From Oscillospiraceae bacterium (lineage in GTDB: Bacteria; Bacillota; Clostridia; Oscillospirales; CAG-272), in assembly GCA_015064925.1 (NCBI GenBank), contig SVRH01000003.1:1-41652 (forward strand): DNA of 41,652 bases. Reading direction: 5' to 3'. Positions 15,092-23,819 of this stretch are shown in pieces. Below the pieces are notes generated by a model. The model saw only the letters and a program-made list of their open reading frames with translations. It did no database searches and was not told where the DNA came from. The translations under genes and the position numbers were made by a program. Within the stretch, counting starts at the first letter, position 1, and the number at the start of each line of letters is the position of its first letter.

Positions 15092-16450
15092 TTGAAATAT
15101 TCCTCTGAAGAACAACATCGAAAAATGACGGAAACTCCTATTCCGCGTCTTGTGCTTTCGCTCGCCATACCCACGGTACTCAGCCAGCTGGTAACGGTGA
15201 TCTATAACACGGCTGACACCTTTTTCGTTTCTAAATTGGGCAACAGCGCCTCGGCATCCGTGGGTGCAGTCTTCCCCGTCATGGCGTTCATCCAAGCCTT
15301 TGGCTTCGGCATCGGCATGGGCGGCGGCAGCCTGGTCAGCCGCCATTTGGGAGCCAAGCAAAACAAAGAAGCCGAAAAGACGGCCGTCAGCGCGCTGGTC
15401 TTTGCCGTGACCCTCGGTATTCTGATGCTGCTTGGCGGTATATTTGCCATTGAACCGCTCATGGACGTACTGGGCGTCAGCAACACCATGCGTCCCTATG
15501 CCATCGATTACTGCCGCATTATCATGATGGGTGCCCCATTCATGTGTGCCTCCTTTGTGCTCAACAATCTCCTGCGTGCAGAGGGAGCCGCAGTGCTTTC
15601 CATGATCGGGCTTTGCTCCGGCGGGCTTCTCAATCTCATTCTGGACCCACTCTTCATTTTCGCGTTTGACATGGGAATCGCGGGAGCGGCGCTTGCCACG
15701 GTGATCAGCCAATTCGTGGGACTCTCCATCCTGTTTTCCGCCTTTTTCCTTGGCAAGAGCATCGTCCCCCTACGGCCAAGCGAGATCAGTCGCAGCTGGC
15801 GCGATTACGCGCTGATCCTGCGCACGGGACTTCCCACCATCGCGCGCCAAGGCATTGCCAGCCTTGCGGGGATCCTACTCAACAATCAGCTTACCCCCTA
15901 CGGGGACGCCGCCATGTCTGCCATCATCAGCATCACCAACAAGGTCTATATGCTCATGCGAAACATCGTCATCGGCATCGGTCAGGGCTTTCAGCCGGTG
16001 GCGGGCTACAATTACGGTGCAGGCAAGCATGACCGCGTAAAGGAAGCGTTCCGTTTTGCCACCATTCTCGGTACTGTTGTTTGTACCGTCAGCGCCATAC
16101 TTGTGGCGATCTTTGCTCCTACCATCGTTAAATGGTTCCGAAACGACCCGGACGTCATCCGCATCGGAGTGCGCTCTCTTCTATTCTGCTGCGCCGTGAC
16201 GCCGCTCATGGCATACTCCACCTTCGTCAATCAGCTGTTGCAAGGGCTTGGCTTTGCAAAGCAGGCAACGCTGCTTGCCATGTGCCGACAGGGCTTCTGC
16301 TATCTGCCCCTAATCCTACTTTTACCGCAGTGCATCGGACTTACGGGTGTACAACTCTCTCAACCGATCTCCGATCTGCTGACCTGTCTCATCGCACTTC
16401 CCTGCCAGATCCACTTCTTTAAAAAGCATTTGTCACAACAAACGCTGTAA
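15092..16450 (+). CDS. MATE-family efflux transporter
   Basis: 452 residues from TTG 15092, which has GGAAAGGA 9 nt upstream and lies about 34 nt after the predicted transcription start. The protein shows the two-lobed MATE pattern: TPIPRLVLSLAIPTVLSQLV and YNTADTFFVSKLGN near the N-terminus, GIGMGGGSLVSRHLGAK, and the matching second half with LRTGLPTIARQGIASLAG and GIGQGFQPVAGYNYGA. Twelve membrane helices are expected. Family members exchange Na+ or H+ for cationic drugs or metabolites; the substrate here is unknown. It forms its own transcription unit between two minus-strand operons. Confidence 0.9.
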   Translation: MKYSSEEQHRKMTETPIPRLVLSLAIPTVLSQLVTVIYNTADTFFVSKLGNSASASVGAVFPVMAFIQAFGFGIGMGGGSLVSRHLGAKQNKEAEKTAVSALVFAVTLGILMLLGGIFAIEPLMDVLGVSNTMRPYAIDYCRIIMMGAPFMCASFVLNNLLRAEGAAVLSMIGLCSGGLLNLILDPLFIFAFDMGIAGAALATVISQFVGLSILFSAFFLGKSIVPLRPSEISRSWRDYALILRTGLPTIARQGIASLAGILLNNQLTPYGDAAMSAIISITNKVYMLMRNIVIGIGQGFQPVAGYNYGAGKHDRVKEAFRFATILGTVVCTVSAILVAIFAPTIVKWFRNDPDVIRIGVRSLLFCCAVTPLMAYSTFVNQLLQGLGFAKQATLLAMCRQGFCYLPLILLLPQCIGLTGVQLSQPISDLLTCLIALPCQIHFFKKHLSQQTL

Positions 16451-16451
16451 A

Positions 16452-16483
16452 ACAAAAAAGAGTCCGAAAGGACTCTTTTTTGT
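16452..16483. terminator. Bidirectional terminator between MATE gene and sugar operon
   Basis: AAAAAAGAGTCC (16454-16465), loop GAAA, GGACTCTTTTTT (16470-16481). The A and T tracts on both sides let it end the MATE transcript and the convergent 15-kb sugar operon. Confidence 0.93.
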
Positions 16484-16493
16484 TTGTATTGTA

Positions 16494-17549
16494 TTAGCCA
16501 ACGATACCGGAACGTTCGATACCCTGTACCAGGAATCTCTGGCAGAAGAGGTAAACGATCATCAGGGGAGCCATGATCAGGATACCTGCGGTATTCTTAA
16601 CAGCAGATGTCCAGTCACCGGTCGCTTTCGTAGGCCAGCCTGCTTCGGGAGTCAGCTTGGGCGGTACCTTTACGATGTCGGGCATCAGAGTCGGCTTTTC
16701 GCTGACACCGATGTAGAACAATTCGGTATAGAAGTTATCCGTCCACTGCCAAGAGAAGGCAAACAGGAATACGGTTACCATCATAGGCACGGAAAGGGGC
16801 AGAATGATGGTGAAGAAGGTTCTGAATACGCCCGAACCGTCGATGTAAGCGGATTCCTCCAGCTCGTCGGGAACGCCCTTGAAGAACTGTCTGAGCATGA
16901 AGATGTAAAGACCGTTCTTGAATGCAATGGCACCCAAAGACATCAGGTACAGAGGAGTATTCGTGTTCAGCAGGTTGATACCGGTTTCCGCGGTCAGTCC
17001 CAGCTTATTCAGCAGAGGATAGATACCTGCGATCTCATAGGAAGCAAAGTTCTGACGCATCGAGAAACGGAGCACGCCGTGAGGCACGACCATTGTCAGG
17101 ATGACGAGCATGAACAAGAACTTGTTACCCTTGAACTTAAACTTTGCAAAGCCGTATGCAACAAGGCAACAGCTGAATGCCTGAATGAGAGCTGCAGTCA
17201 AGCTAAGGACTGTCGTATTGATCAGAGCCTTGGTAAAGTCATTCTCGAGAATGATGTACTTGTACTGGTCAAGTGTAGGATTCTTGGAGATCAGCTTTAC
17301 CGTTACGTCTGTAATATCGCTGGGGCTCATGATAGAAGCCGCAAACTTCGCGATGAAGGGATAGATAATTACATACGAGATACCGACCAAGAGTACGAGG
17401 CGGAAAAGTTTGAAAATCGACAGGCCAAGGAAACGCCATGTGAGGTACTTGAGCTTAAAGCGGTCCCAACCGGAAACACGGTCAAATTCTACACGGATCT
17501 TATTCTTGGTTTCTTTTTTGATTTTCGGAGCAGTTGTCTGTTCGTTCAT
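16494..17549 (-). CDS. Carbohydrate ABC permease, MalG type (second pair)
   Basis: 351 residues; AAAGGAGGAAGG precedes ATG 17549. Six membrane segments are expected after a charged N-terminal tail. The cytoplasmic EAA loop that docks the ATPase reads EESAYIDGSGVFRTFFTIIL, with P-LSVPMMV following, typical of MalG-like CUT1 permeases. The C-terminus ends FLVQGIERSGIVG, close to the usual LVxGLTxGAVKG-type ending. It is the last gene of the operon and pairs with the MalF-type gene 19 bp upstream. The extracytoplasmic loop between the first two segments is long (MSPSDITDVTVKLISKNPT). It needs an ATPase in trans; see 35798-36913. Confidence 0.9.
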   Translation of the reverse strand: MNEQTTAPKIKKETKNKIRVEFDRVSGWDRFKLKYLTWRFLGLSIFKLFRLVLLVGISYVIIYPFIAKFAASIMSPSDITDVTVKLISKNPTLDQYKYIILENDFTKALINTTVLSLTAALIQAFSCCLVAYGFAKFKFKGNKFLFMLVILTMVVPHGVLRFSMRQNFASYEIAGIYPLLNKLGLTAETGINLLNTNTPLYLMSLGAIAFKNGLYIFMLRQFFKGVPDELEESAYIDGSGVFRTFFTIILPLSVPMMVTVFLFAFSWQWTDNFYTELFYIGVSEKPTLMPDIVKVPPKLTPEAGWPTKATGDWTSAVKNTAGILIMAPLMIVYLFCQRFLVQGIERSGIVG

Positions 17550-17568
17550 TATTTCCTTCCTCCTTTCA

Positions 17569-18564
17569 TCAGTCTCTTCTCTGATAGAAGATGTACGCGG
17601 ACAGTACCGCCGTTACAACGCCTATGATTGCAATTACGATTGCGAAATAGATCCATCCAAGCGTGGAGCTGAATGCACGGCTACCGGAGTTTGCGAAGTC
17701 GCCACCGTTGGTAGCAATATCGTAAATCTTGTTCATCATTGCATTTCCGCTTCCCGTGAAGGAGTCGATTACCGTGTAGATCGCATTTACCAGGATCATG
17801 GGGGAGATCATCGGGAAGGTGATCTTCCAGAAGGTCTCCCATGCGGTCGCACCGTCGATCGAGCAGGATTCGTAGATTGCAGGCGAAATAGACTGCAGAC
17901 CTGCCAGGAAGATAAGCATCTGTACACCGGAACGGTTGATGATACCGTAGATCTCGTTTACAAGACCGGTTACGTATTCAACAAGTCCGGTACCGATCTG
18001 CATGGAGCTGAACAGCTTTGCAATGTCAGCTGCACCGATGATGTCAGTGGCAGAAGAGCCGGTACTACCGGTGTTCACAGATTCTTCCATGTTACTGATA
18101 ATTCCACCCTCGGTATGGTTGATCTCATCGATCAGACCGGTGGACAGAATTACGGGGATGAAGAAGATCGCACGGAACGCTGCACGTCCCAGCATCTTCT
18201 GGTTCAGCATAACTGCCATAAACAGCGAGAAAATTACGATCGCAGGAATATCCAAAAGCAGATCCTTCAAGCTGCCGGTCAGCGTCTGAATAACGCCGGA
18301 GTTGGTCAAAACCGTCTTATAGTTTTCAATACCGACCCAGGTTGCGCGGTTACCGGTGTAGGAGTTAAAGCTGTAAATGATAGAGTCCTTGATTATGGGC
18401 AGATAGACGAGCACGAATCCCAGAACGAAGGGCAGCACGAACAACCATCCGGCCTTTGCCTTCTTCTTATCGAGGGATACGCTCTTGCGTCTCTTTGTCT
18501 TGGGCGCTGCCACTGCGGCGCCGCCTTCGACGGATGCGAGGCTAACTTTTCCCTTCTTTTTCAT
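17569..18564 (-). CDS. Carbohydrate ABC permease, MalF type (second pair)
   Basis: 331 residues. A basic N-terminal tail (KTKRRKSVSLDKKKAK) precedes the first membrane segment (WLFVLPFVLGFVLVYLPII). The EAA loop is ESCSIDGATAWETFWKITFP. An unusually long extracytoplasmic insertion rich in Ser, Thr and Gly (about residues 148-190, ESVNTGSTGSSATDIIGAA) separates two segments and is absent from the first-pair MalF protein. Its Shine-Dalgarno (GAAAGGAAG) lies in the last codons of the DUF5696 gene and the start is 5 bp past that stop, so the two are tightly coupled in translation. Confidence 0.88.
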   Translation of the reverse strand: MKKKGKVSLASVEGGAAVAAPKTKRRKSVSLDKKKAKAGWLFVLPFVLGFVLVYLPIIKDSIIYSFNSYTGNRATWVGIENYKTVLTNSGVIQTLTGSLKDLLLDIPAIVIFSLFMAVMLNQKMLGRAAFRAIFFIPVILSTGLIDEINHTEGGIISNMEESVNTGSTGSSATDIIGAADIAKLFSSMQIGTGLVEYVTGLVNEIYGIINRSGVQMLIFLAGLQSISPAIYESCSIDGATAWETFWKITFPMISPMILVNAIYTVIDSFTGSGNAMMNKIYDIATNGGDFANSGSRAFSSTLGWIYFAIVIAIIGVVTAVLSAYIFYQRRD

Positions 18565-18569
18565 CTATC

Positions 18570-21500
18570 TCACTTCCTTTCAAGTACTTCATAGCTCATT
18601 GCGCCGATGATCACAGGCTTGCCGTCTTCGTATGCGCAAACGTCAAACGTGTTATAGTTGATCAGGATCACAACGTCATTCTTGCCGTCGCCGTCCTTAT
18701 CCCATCCGCAACGAACCACCGAGTTGTCAGACATGGTGTAGTTGGTTTCATTGTATACGCCGTCTTCACCAATAAAGTCTTCGGCTCTGGGAGTATACTT
18801 GCCGTCCTTATCGAAGGAGCCGTAACCCTTATAGGTTTCTGCAGTGAACAGTGCTTCTGCCTTGTAAAGGTCTTCTACTTCGATCATGTTTGCAACGGTT
18901 TCTGCACTGACACCAAATACGTCAGCCAGATCAGCAAGCATATTCTTCAGGTCGGTCTTTACCACGTTGAGAGCTTCCTTCTTGATCACAACGTTTTCTT
19001 CGTATCTGTTCAGCGCAGTCACCTGAGTGGTGAAGCTTGCTGCCATTTCGTTGAACGCTGTCAGCTCTTCAGCGGTATTCTGCTTAGTTGCAATCTTGTT
19101 TGCGAGTGCATTGATGATATCAACAGGAGTCTTTCCGGATGCATCCTTATCAAAGAAGTATGCCTTGTACTGTTCAACCAGCGTTTCAGCATTCTTCAGA
19201 GCCAGGTCAGCAGCCTTCAGGCTCGCATACATCTCAGCGATTGCTTCCACGGTTTCGAGCTTTTCGTTTTCATACTCAACCATTCCGGGGATGCGCTCAG
19301 CATTGATGTAATCGTGAGAATTGTAGTTCGCATTCTGCAGACCGCCGATGACACCGTTGACCTCGGTGTAAACGTCGATAATATCCTGCTTCCAGTGAGA
19401 ATAGGATACTGCATAATACTTAGACAGCAGACTGTTTTCCTTCAGAGCGGACTGGTTCTGATATGCCAGAACGAAGTAAGGAGCGGAACCGTTTTCAATG
19501 ATGCGCAGGATTTCTTCGTCCATGCTGCTTGCCATGTTGGTAGGCTTGCCCGCATAGCTGATGGCTCCGTGCAGCACCATCGAGAAGAAGGGAACAGATG
19601 CACTGGTAGCCATTCTTTCACTACCGATCAAAGACATATTCAGAATATGCTTTGCATAGGGCAGTGCGTAGCTGTTACCGCCGTCTGTCATAACGTTTCC
19701 GTTATAATCTGCCTTCATCTTTTCCAGTACCTGCTGAGTAAAGAGCTTGGTATCCTCGCGGTTGTAAGGATCATTCTTGTCAAAGTCGGAATTCAGGTCG
19801 GTACCCAAAGTGGATACGGAGATGCCGGTGGAACCGAGCTTCTTATCCTGAGCGCGGAAATGACTGTAGAAATAATCGTAAACAGAGGGAGATACCGCCA
19901 GCAGACCGGTGGAGGTAAACGACTGATAGGTGGGGTTGTAGGTCTTCTTTACAATGTAACGGCTGTCGATTGCCTTAACAGCGTGGTCGCTGTCGGAGTA
20001 ACCGTCGAACCAATCGTTCTTGTGCAGATAAGCAAAGTCATAATCGGTGTAAACGCTTGCACCGCTTTCGGTTGCATACTTCACAAAGTTCTTATAGCCC
20101 TTGTTGCCGCCCAGCACTTCCTGATAAGAAATGTCGTAAGGCATGGTAGGCGTCATACCGCCGTTGACGTAACCGGTCAGACGGTAGTGGATGTTCTTGA
20201 TACCTGCTTCATTCAGCTCCTTGGTCATGGTGGTCAGGTTCTTGAAGCTGGTCAGTGCTTCATCCCTGGTAATCGGGATGCTCATGAAGGTATCCGGAAC
20301 GGTTACGGAGCCAAGGGTTTCCAGATACAGAGGCAGCTGATTGGTAGTGTTCAGCTTGCTCAGCTGCTTGGTATCGACTTCCAGATACTTGCGGTATGCC
20401 TTTGCCATACCCGCATAGGATGCTTCGAAGTCGCTGCTTTCCTGATTGGAGAGCATATAGTACTGGATACGGTAACTACCGGTATACTTACGGTCAGATA
20501 CTACGGTGAACTTCGCATCGCCGCCGGTAGCGGTCAGAGCGCCGGTCAGCTCGTAGGTATCGGAGGGACGGGGGTTAACCGTCAGAGAGATAGAGTTATA
20601 CTTGTGCAGCTTACCGCCGTGCAGAGAGGTAACGGTACAGAGAGATTCACCCTCAGTGATGATACCTACAAATCCACGGGGGTCTTCCTGCTTGTAGGTG
20701 CCTGCAGGCTGTACGGGCTTCTTAACGCCGGTGGTATCCTTGTTGAACTTAACGGTAACGTTGCAGTATGCCTTATATACTTCGTTGCCATCTTCGTCCA
20801 CCAGGCTAACGTCCACACGGGTAGTACCGCTTGCCACAGCAGTCAGCTTGCCGCCTGCCTCTACCTTTACGATGTTGGTGTTGGCAGACTTGTATACCAG
20901 CTCGTCCTCACGTCCTGCGTACTCGCCAAGACCTGTGGGAACAATTACGCCGGTGAGCAGATCGTTCTCGATACCGACCAGAGTGATAACAGGCAGAAGC
21001 TCTGCTTCCACGTTCAGCAGCATCGGGATTTCCTCGTACTTGTCGATATGACAAGCCTTACAGCTAATGCGCTGCATACCCACGGTGTACTTGGTAGCGG
21101 GATAGATAACGGTTGTGGTGTTGTTATCCCATTCGTGATAGTCGCTGGTGGTGATACGGATGTGACCGCAGCCTGCGCAACGCTCTACCTTCACACCTGC
21201 GATCTGGTTCAGACAGTCACTGTGTACAGTATACTTCTTGATCTCGGTGTATCTGTGCTTGGGGTTCTTGGATACGACCTTGGTCTCGTTAACCTTTACC
21301 AGATGATACTCATCGATCATCTTAATAACTGCTTCGTTATTATCGTAAGAGGTTTCGCCACCCTCTTCCTTGGCAGTTGCGCTGGCATTCTTATCAGATG
21401 CTTCTGCCTCGAAGGTAACGCCGGGACGGTAGTCGGTGGAAACGCTGGGAGCGCCGTCCTTCATAGGCAGCTCATCTACCTTGAAGGTGGTGTTCACGTG

Positions 21501-23801
21501 TCCGCAGTCGGTACAAACGCCGCGGTGTGTTTCGGTCAGCTCGCCGGTTTCCTTGTCGTACATGATATCAGTGATCAGCACGTACTTGTGAGTTCCCTTG
21601 AGAACGATGTGCTTTTCTTCACCGTTGACGGTGAAGACCAAACGTCCATCCTGAGGAATGAACTCGGATTTGATGATTTCCTTGCCGTTGGCATCGAATT
21701 CACCGGTGGGGGTCTTGATTTCCTTACAGTAAGGAATCAGACCGAACTTATTCAGGTATTCGATCTTAACCTTGTTGCCGTCCTTATCGACCGCATTAAA
21801 GTCGATCACGTCGTTTACAACCAGATCCATGCCTACAAGGCGAACCACTGTGTTGCAGGTGGTACAGGTGACTTCCTGATGACCGGTGCTGCAGCTGGGG
21901 GCAACCTTGGTAAGGGTCAGGGTATGACCGGTAGGCGCGACTTCAATGATGATATCGGGATACTGTGCAGGATCGTATTCCTCACGGATCACGTTGCCCT
22001 GTGCATCCTTCTTATCGGTGCCGTCTTCGTTCTTGACAGCAGGAGGAGTGTACTTGTAAACATAGCTGCCGGCGGTTCCGCAGGTGGGATCCTTGCTGCT
22101 CTCTTTATCGAGAGTATAGGTGTCCTTGCCGTCCTCGCCGCGCTTGATGGTAGTGGTAGCAGCGTGTTTGCCGCAGAGCAGACAGTCCTTATGTCCGTTT
22201 TCGTCAGCCTCGCCGTACTTGTGTGCAGTACCGAGCTCGGTACCGTAGGTGTACTGGAATTCGCCGCACTCTTCGCAGACCTCTACGTCAACGCTTACGC
22301 TGGAGCAGGTTGCCGCACGCTTCAGCACGGTTACCTTCTTGAGCTTATCGCTGGGGTGGCTTGCGGGGATGGCAGCGCCCTTAAAGTATTCACCGCAGAT
22401 TTCGCAGTGCATCTTTTCGTAACCGGGCTTACTACAGGTTGCAGCATATTCGCTGTAATCGGCATCGGCACGGTTAAGCTCTACCTTAGTGCTGGTGGTG
22501 TGTGCACAGTACTCCTTGTTGGTGCCGTCCAGATAGTAACGGTAGAAGTTTTCTACCATACCGAATACGGGATAGCGCCAAATCTCCAGCTTACCGGTGT
22601 AGGAAGCGCTGAAGGTGTGATAGGAGTTGTCGGGTCCGTACAGATCGGAACCGAAGCTGTACTCGTTCTTACCGAGAGTATCCTCGAAGCGAATGATGGT
22701 ACCGGATCCGTCGGGAACCAGAGTGTAACCGTCATACTCGGAGGAGCCTGCGCCCATGTAGGGAAGCACAGTCACGGAGAGAAGTCTGAAATAGTCTTCA
22801 TTGAAGGTGATGGAGGAAGCGGGCAGACGAACGGTAAAGCCGTCGCTGGTCAGCTTGTATTCCAGAGCCATCTTAAACACAGGCAGAATCTGATTGCTAC
22901 CTACGTATTCGGTCAGCTCATGGTCGTATTCCAGCTCTTCAAAGTTGTACTTAGGAGCATACGCACGAATCCAACCTTCGATCAGGTTCTTTTCGTAGTT
23001 GGAGATCTTTTCGTCACAGACGTAGATCGCCATGTTTTTCTTTGCGATAACAGGATACTGAGCCTTCATGTTGTCAATGGCAGCCTGGCTGACATTGGGA
23101 TCGAAGGGGTCCTTCAGCATGTAGATACCGCCCTCTTTACTCATACGCTTATATGCGTTAACATCTTCAGCTTCGAGAATGAGATTCAGAATGTTCTCTT
23201 CATAACGAGACTTTTCGATGTTCATGGGAATGAGTCGACGGTTTGTACCGGCACCCATGATATACTCAACGCAAACACCGTTCTTGATGGCGGATACAAC
23301 GATCTGGTTGTTCATAGCCGCGTCGTTGTAGCTGTTCAAAGTGGTGGTTTCGCCGGTTTCAATGGTCTGGAAGGTTACGTACAGCTGAGAAGCGAGATTC
23401 ATGAATGTATCGTCTTCATCAGACTTTTCTTCCTCGGTCTTAGTGGAATACAGATAAGTGTCACGGGGGTTACTGAACATAACCTGACCGGTTGCCTTAT
23501 TCTTGATTGCCACTTCACCGGTTTCTTCCAGTGCGTACAGCACCAGACCTTCGGTCTCGGTACCGGTTTCGATGAAGGGCTTCATGGTGTGAAGCTTTTC
23601 TTCGTCGTTACCGTACTGCTGATGGAAGTAATACCAGGCATCCATTACAGTTACAGTCTCTTCTTCTGGTTCGGTGCCTTCTTCCGTTTCGTCGTCCGCA
23701 TGGACGGTCACGCCACCGGAGACCATCAGCAATGATGTCATGGTGCCTGCAATGGTGCAAAGCGCCAGAAGAAACGCAATCAGTTTTTTCATCTTGTTCA
23801 C
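18570..23801 (-). CDS. Giant secreted DUF5696 protein with inserted Cys-rich repeats and Ig-like domain
   Basis: 1743 residues from GTG 23801, which has AAAGGAG 9 nt upstream. A signal peptide (1-35, ending VTVHA) is followed by an acidic linker. Residues about 60-430 form a beta-rich domain. About 435-920 hold at least six Cys-pair modules (CEICG, CEECG, CLLCG, CTTC, CTDCG, CAGCG, CKAC), several preceded by an A-T-C or P-T-C-x(n)-G start. About 965-1025 resemble a BIG2 Ig-like domain (SANTNIVKVEAGGKLTAVA). About 1110-1510 carry the DUF5696 core, with a pattern suggestive of a glycosidase-like barrel (IHYRLTGYVNGGM, VYTDYDFAYLH, VMTDGGNSYALPY). A helical stretch and a Ca-loop-like DKDGDGKND (about 1704) end the protein. 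No sorting signal or C-terminal anchor is seen. A role in glycan binding or cleavage is inferred from operon context only. Confidence 0.82.
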   Translation of the reverse strand: MNKMKKLIAFLLALCTIAGTMTSLLMVSGGVTVHADDETEEGTEPEEETVTVMDAWYYFHQQYGNDEEKLHTMKPFIETGTETEGLVLYALEETGEVAIKNKATGQVMFSNPRDTYLYSTKTEEEKSDEDDTFMNLASQLYVTFQTIETGETTTLNSYNDAAMNNQIVVSAIKNGVCVEYIMGAGTNRRLIPMNIEKSRYEENILNLILEAEDVNAYKRMSKEGGIYMLKDPFDPNVSQAAIDNMKAQYPVIAKKNMAIYVCDEKISNYEKNLIEGWIRAYAPKYNFEELEYDHELTEYVGSNQILPVFKMALEYKLTSDGFTVRLPASSITFNEDYFRLLSVTVLPYMGAGSSEYDGYTLVPDGSGTIIRFEDTLGKNEYSFGSDLYGPDNSYHTFSASYTGKLEIWRYPVFGMVENFYRYYLDGTNKEYCAHTTSTKVELNRADADYSEYAATCSKPGYEKMHCEICGEYFKGAAIPASHPSDKLKKVTVLKRAATCSSVSVDVEVCEECGEFQYTYGTELGTAHKYGEADENGHKDCLLCGKHAATTTIKRGEDGKDTYTLDKESSKDPTCGTAGSYVYKYTPPAVKNEDGTDKKDAQGNVIREEYDPAQYPDIIIEVAPTGHTLTLTKVAPSCSTGHQEVTCTTCNTVVRLVGMDLVVNDVIDFNAVDKDGNKVKIEYLNKFGLIPYCKEIKTPTGEFDANGKEIIKSEFIPQDGRLVFTVNGEEKHIVLKGTHKYVLITDIMYDKETGELTETHRGVCTDCGHVNTTFKVDELPMKDGAPSVSTDYRPGVTFEAEASDKNASATAKEEGGETSYDNNEAVIKMIDEYHLVKVNETKVVSKNPKHRYTEIKKYTVHSDCLNQIAGVKVERCAGCGHIRITTSDYHEWDNNTTTVIYPATKYTVGMQRISCKACHIDKYEEIPMLLNVEAELLPVITLVGIENDLLTGVIVPTGLGEYAGREDELVYKSANTNIVKVEAGGKLTAVASGTTRVDVSLVDEDGNEVYKAYCNVTVKFNKDTTGVKKPVQPAGTYKQEDPRGFVGIITEGESLCTVTSLHGGKLHKYNSISLTVNPRPSDTYELTGALTATGGDAKFTVVSDRKYTGSYRIQYYMLSNQESSDFEASYAGMAKAYRKYLEVDTKQLSKLNTTNQLPLYLETLGSVTVPDTFMSIPITRDEALTSFKNLTTMTKELNEAGIKNIHYRLTGYVNGGMTPTMPYDISYQEVLGGNKGYKNFVKYATESGASVYTDYDFAYLHKNDWFDGYSDSDHAVKAIDSRYIVKKTYNPTYQSFTSTGLLAVSPSVYDYFYSHFRAQDKKLGSTGISVSTLGTDLNSDFDKNDPYNREDTKLFTQQVLEKMKADYNGNVMTDGGNSYALPYAKHILNMSLIGSERMATSASVPFFSMVLHGAISYAGKPTNMASSMDEEILRIIENGSAPYFVLAYQNQSALKENSLLSKYYAVSYSHWKQDIIDVYTEVNGVIGGLQNANYNSHDYINAERIPGMVEYENEKLETVEAIAEMYASLKAADLALKNAETLVEQYKAYFFDKDASGKTPVDIINALANKIATKQNTAEELTAFNEMAASFTTQVTALNRYEENVVIKKEALNVVKTDLKNMLADLADVFGVSAETVANMIEVEDLYKAEALFTAETYKGYGSFDKDGKYTPRAEDFIGEDGVYNETNYTMSDNSVVRCGWDKDGDGKNDVVILINYNTFDVCAYEDGKPVIIGAMSYEVLERK

Positions 23802-23819
23802 TGTTTCTATCTCCTTTCT

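Noticed and set aside
19314..23735. Plus-strand open frame of 1473 residues opposite the DUF5696 gene
   Set aside because: It is a mirror of the coding bias of the minus-strand gene; no start signal or domain pattern is seen, while the minus strand has a signal peptide, repeats and ribosome site.
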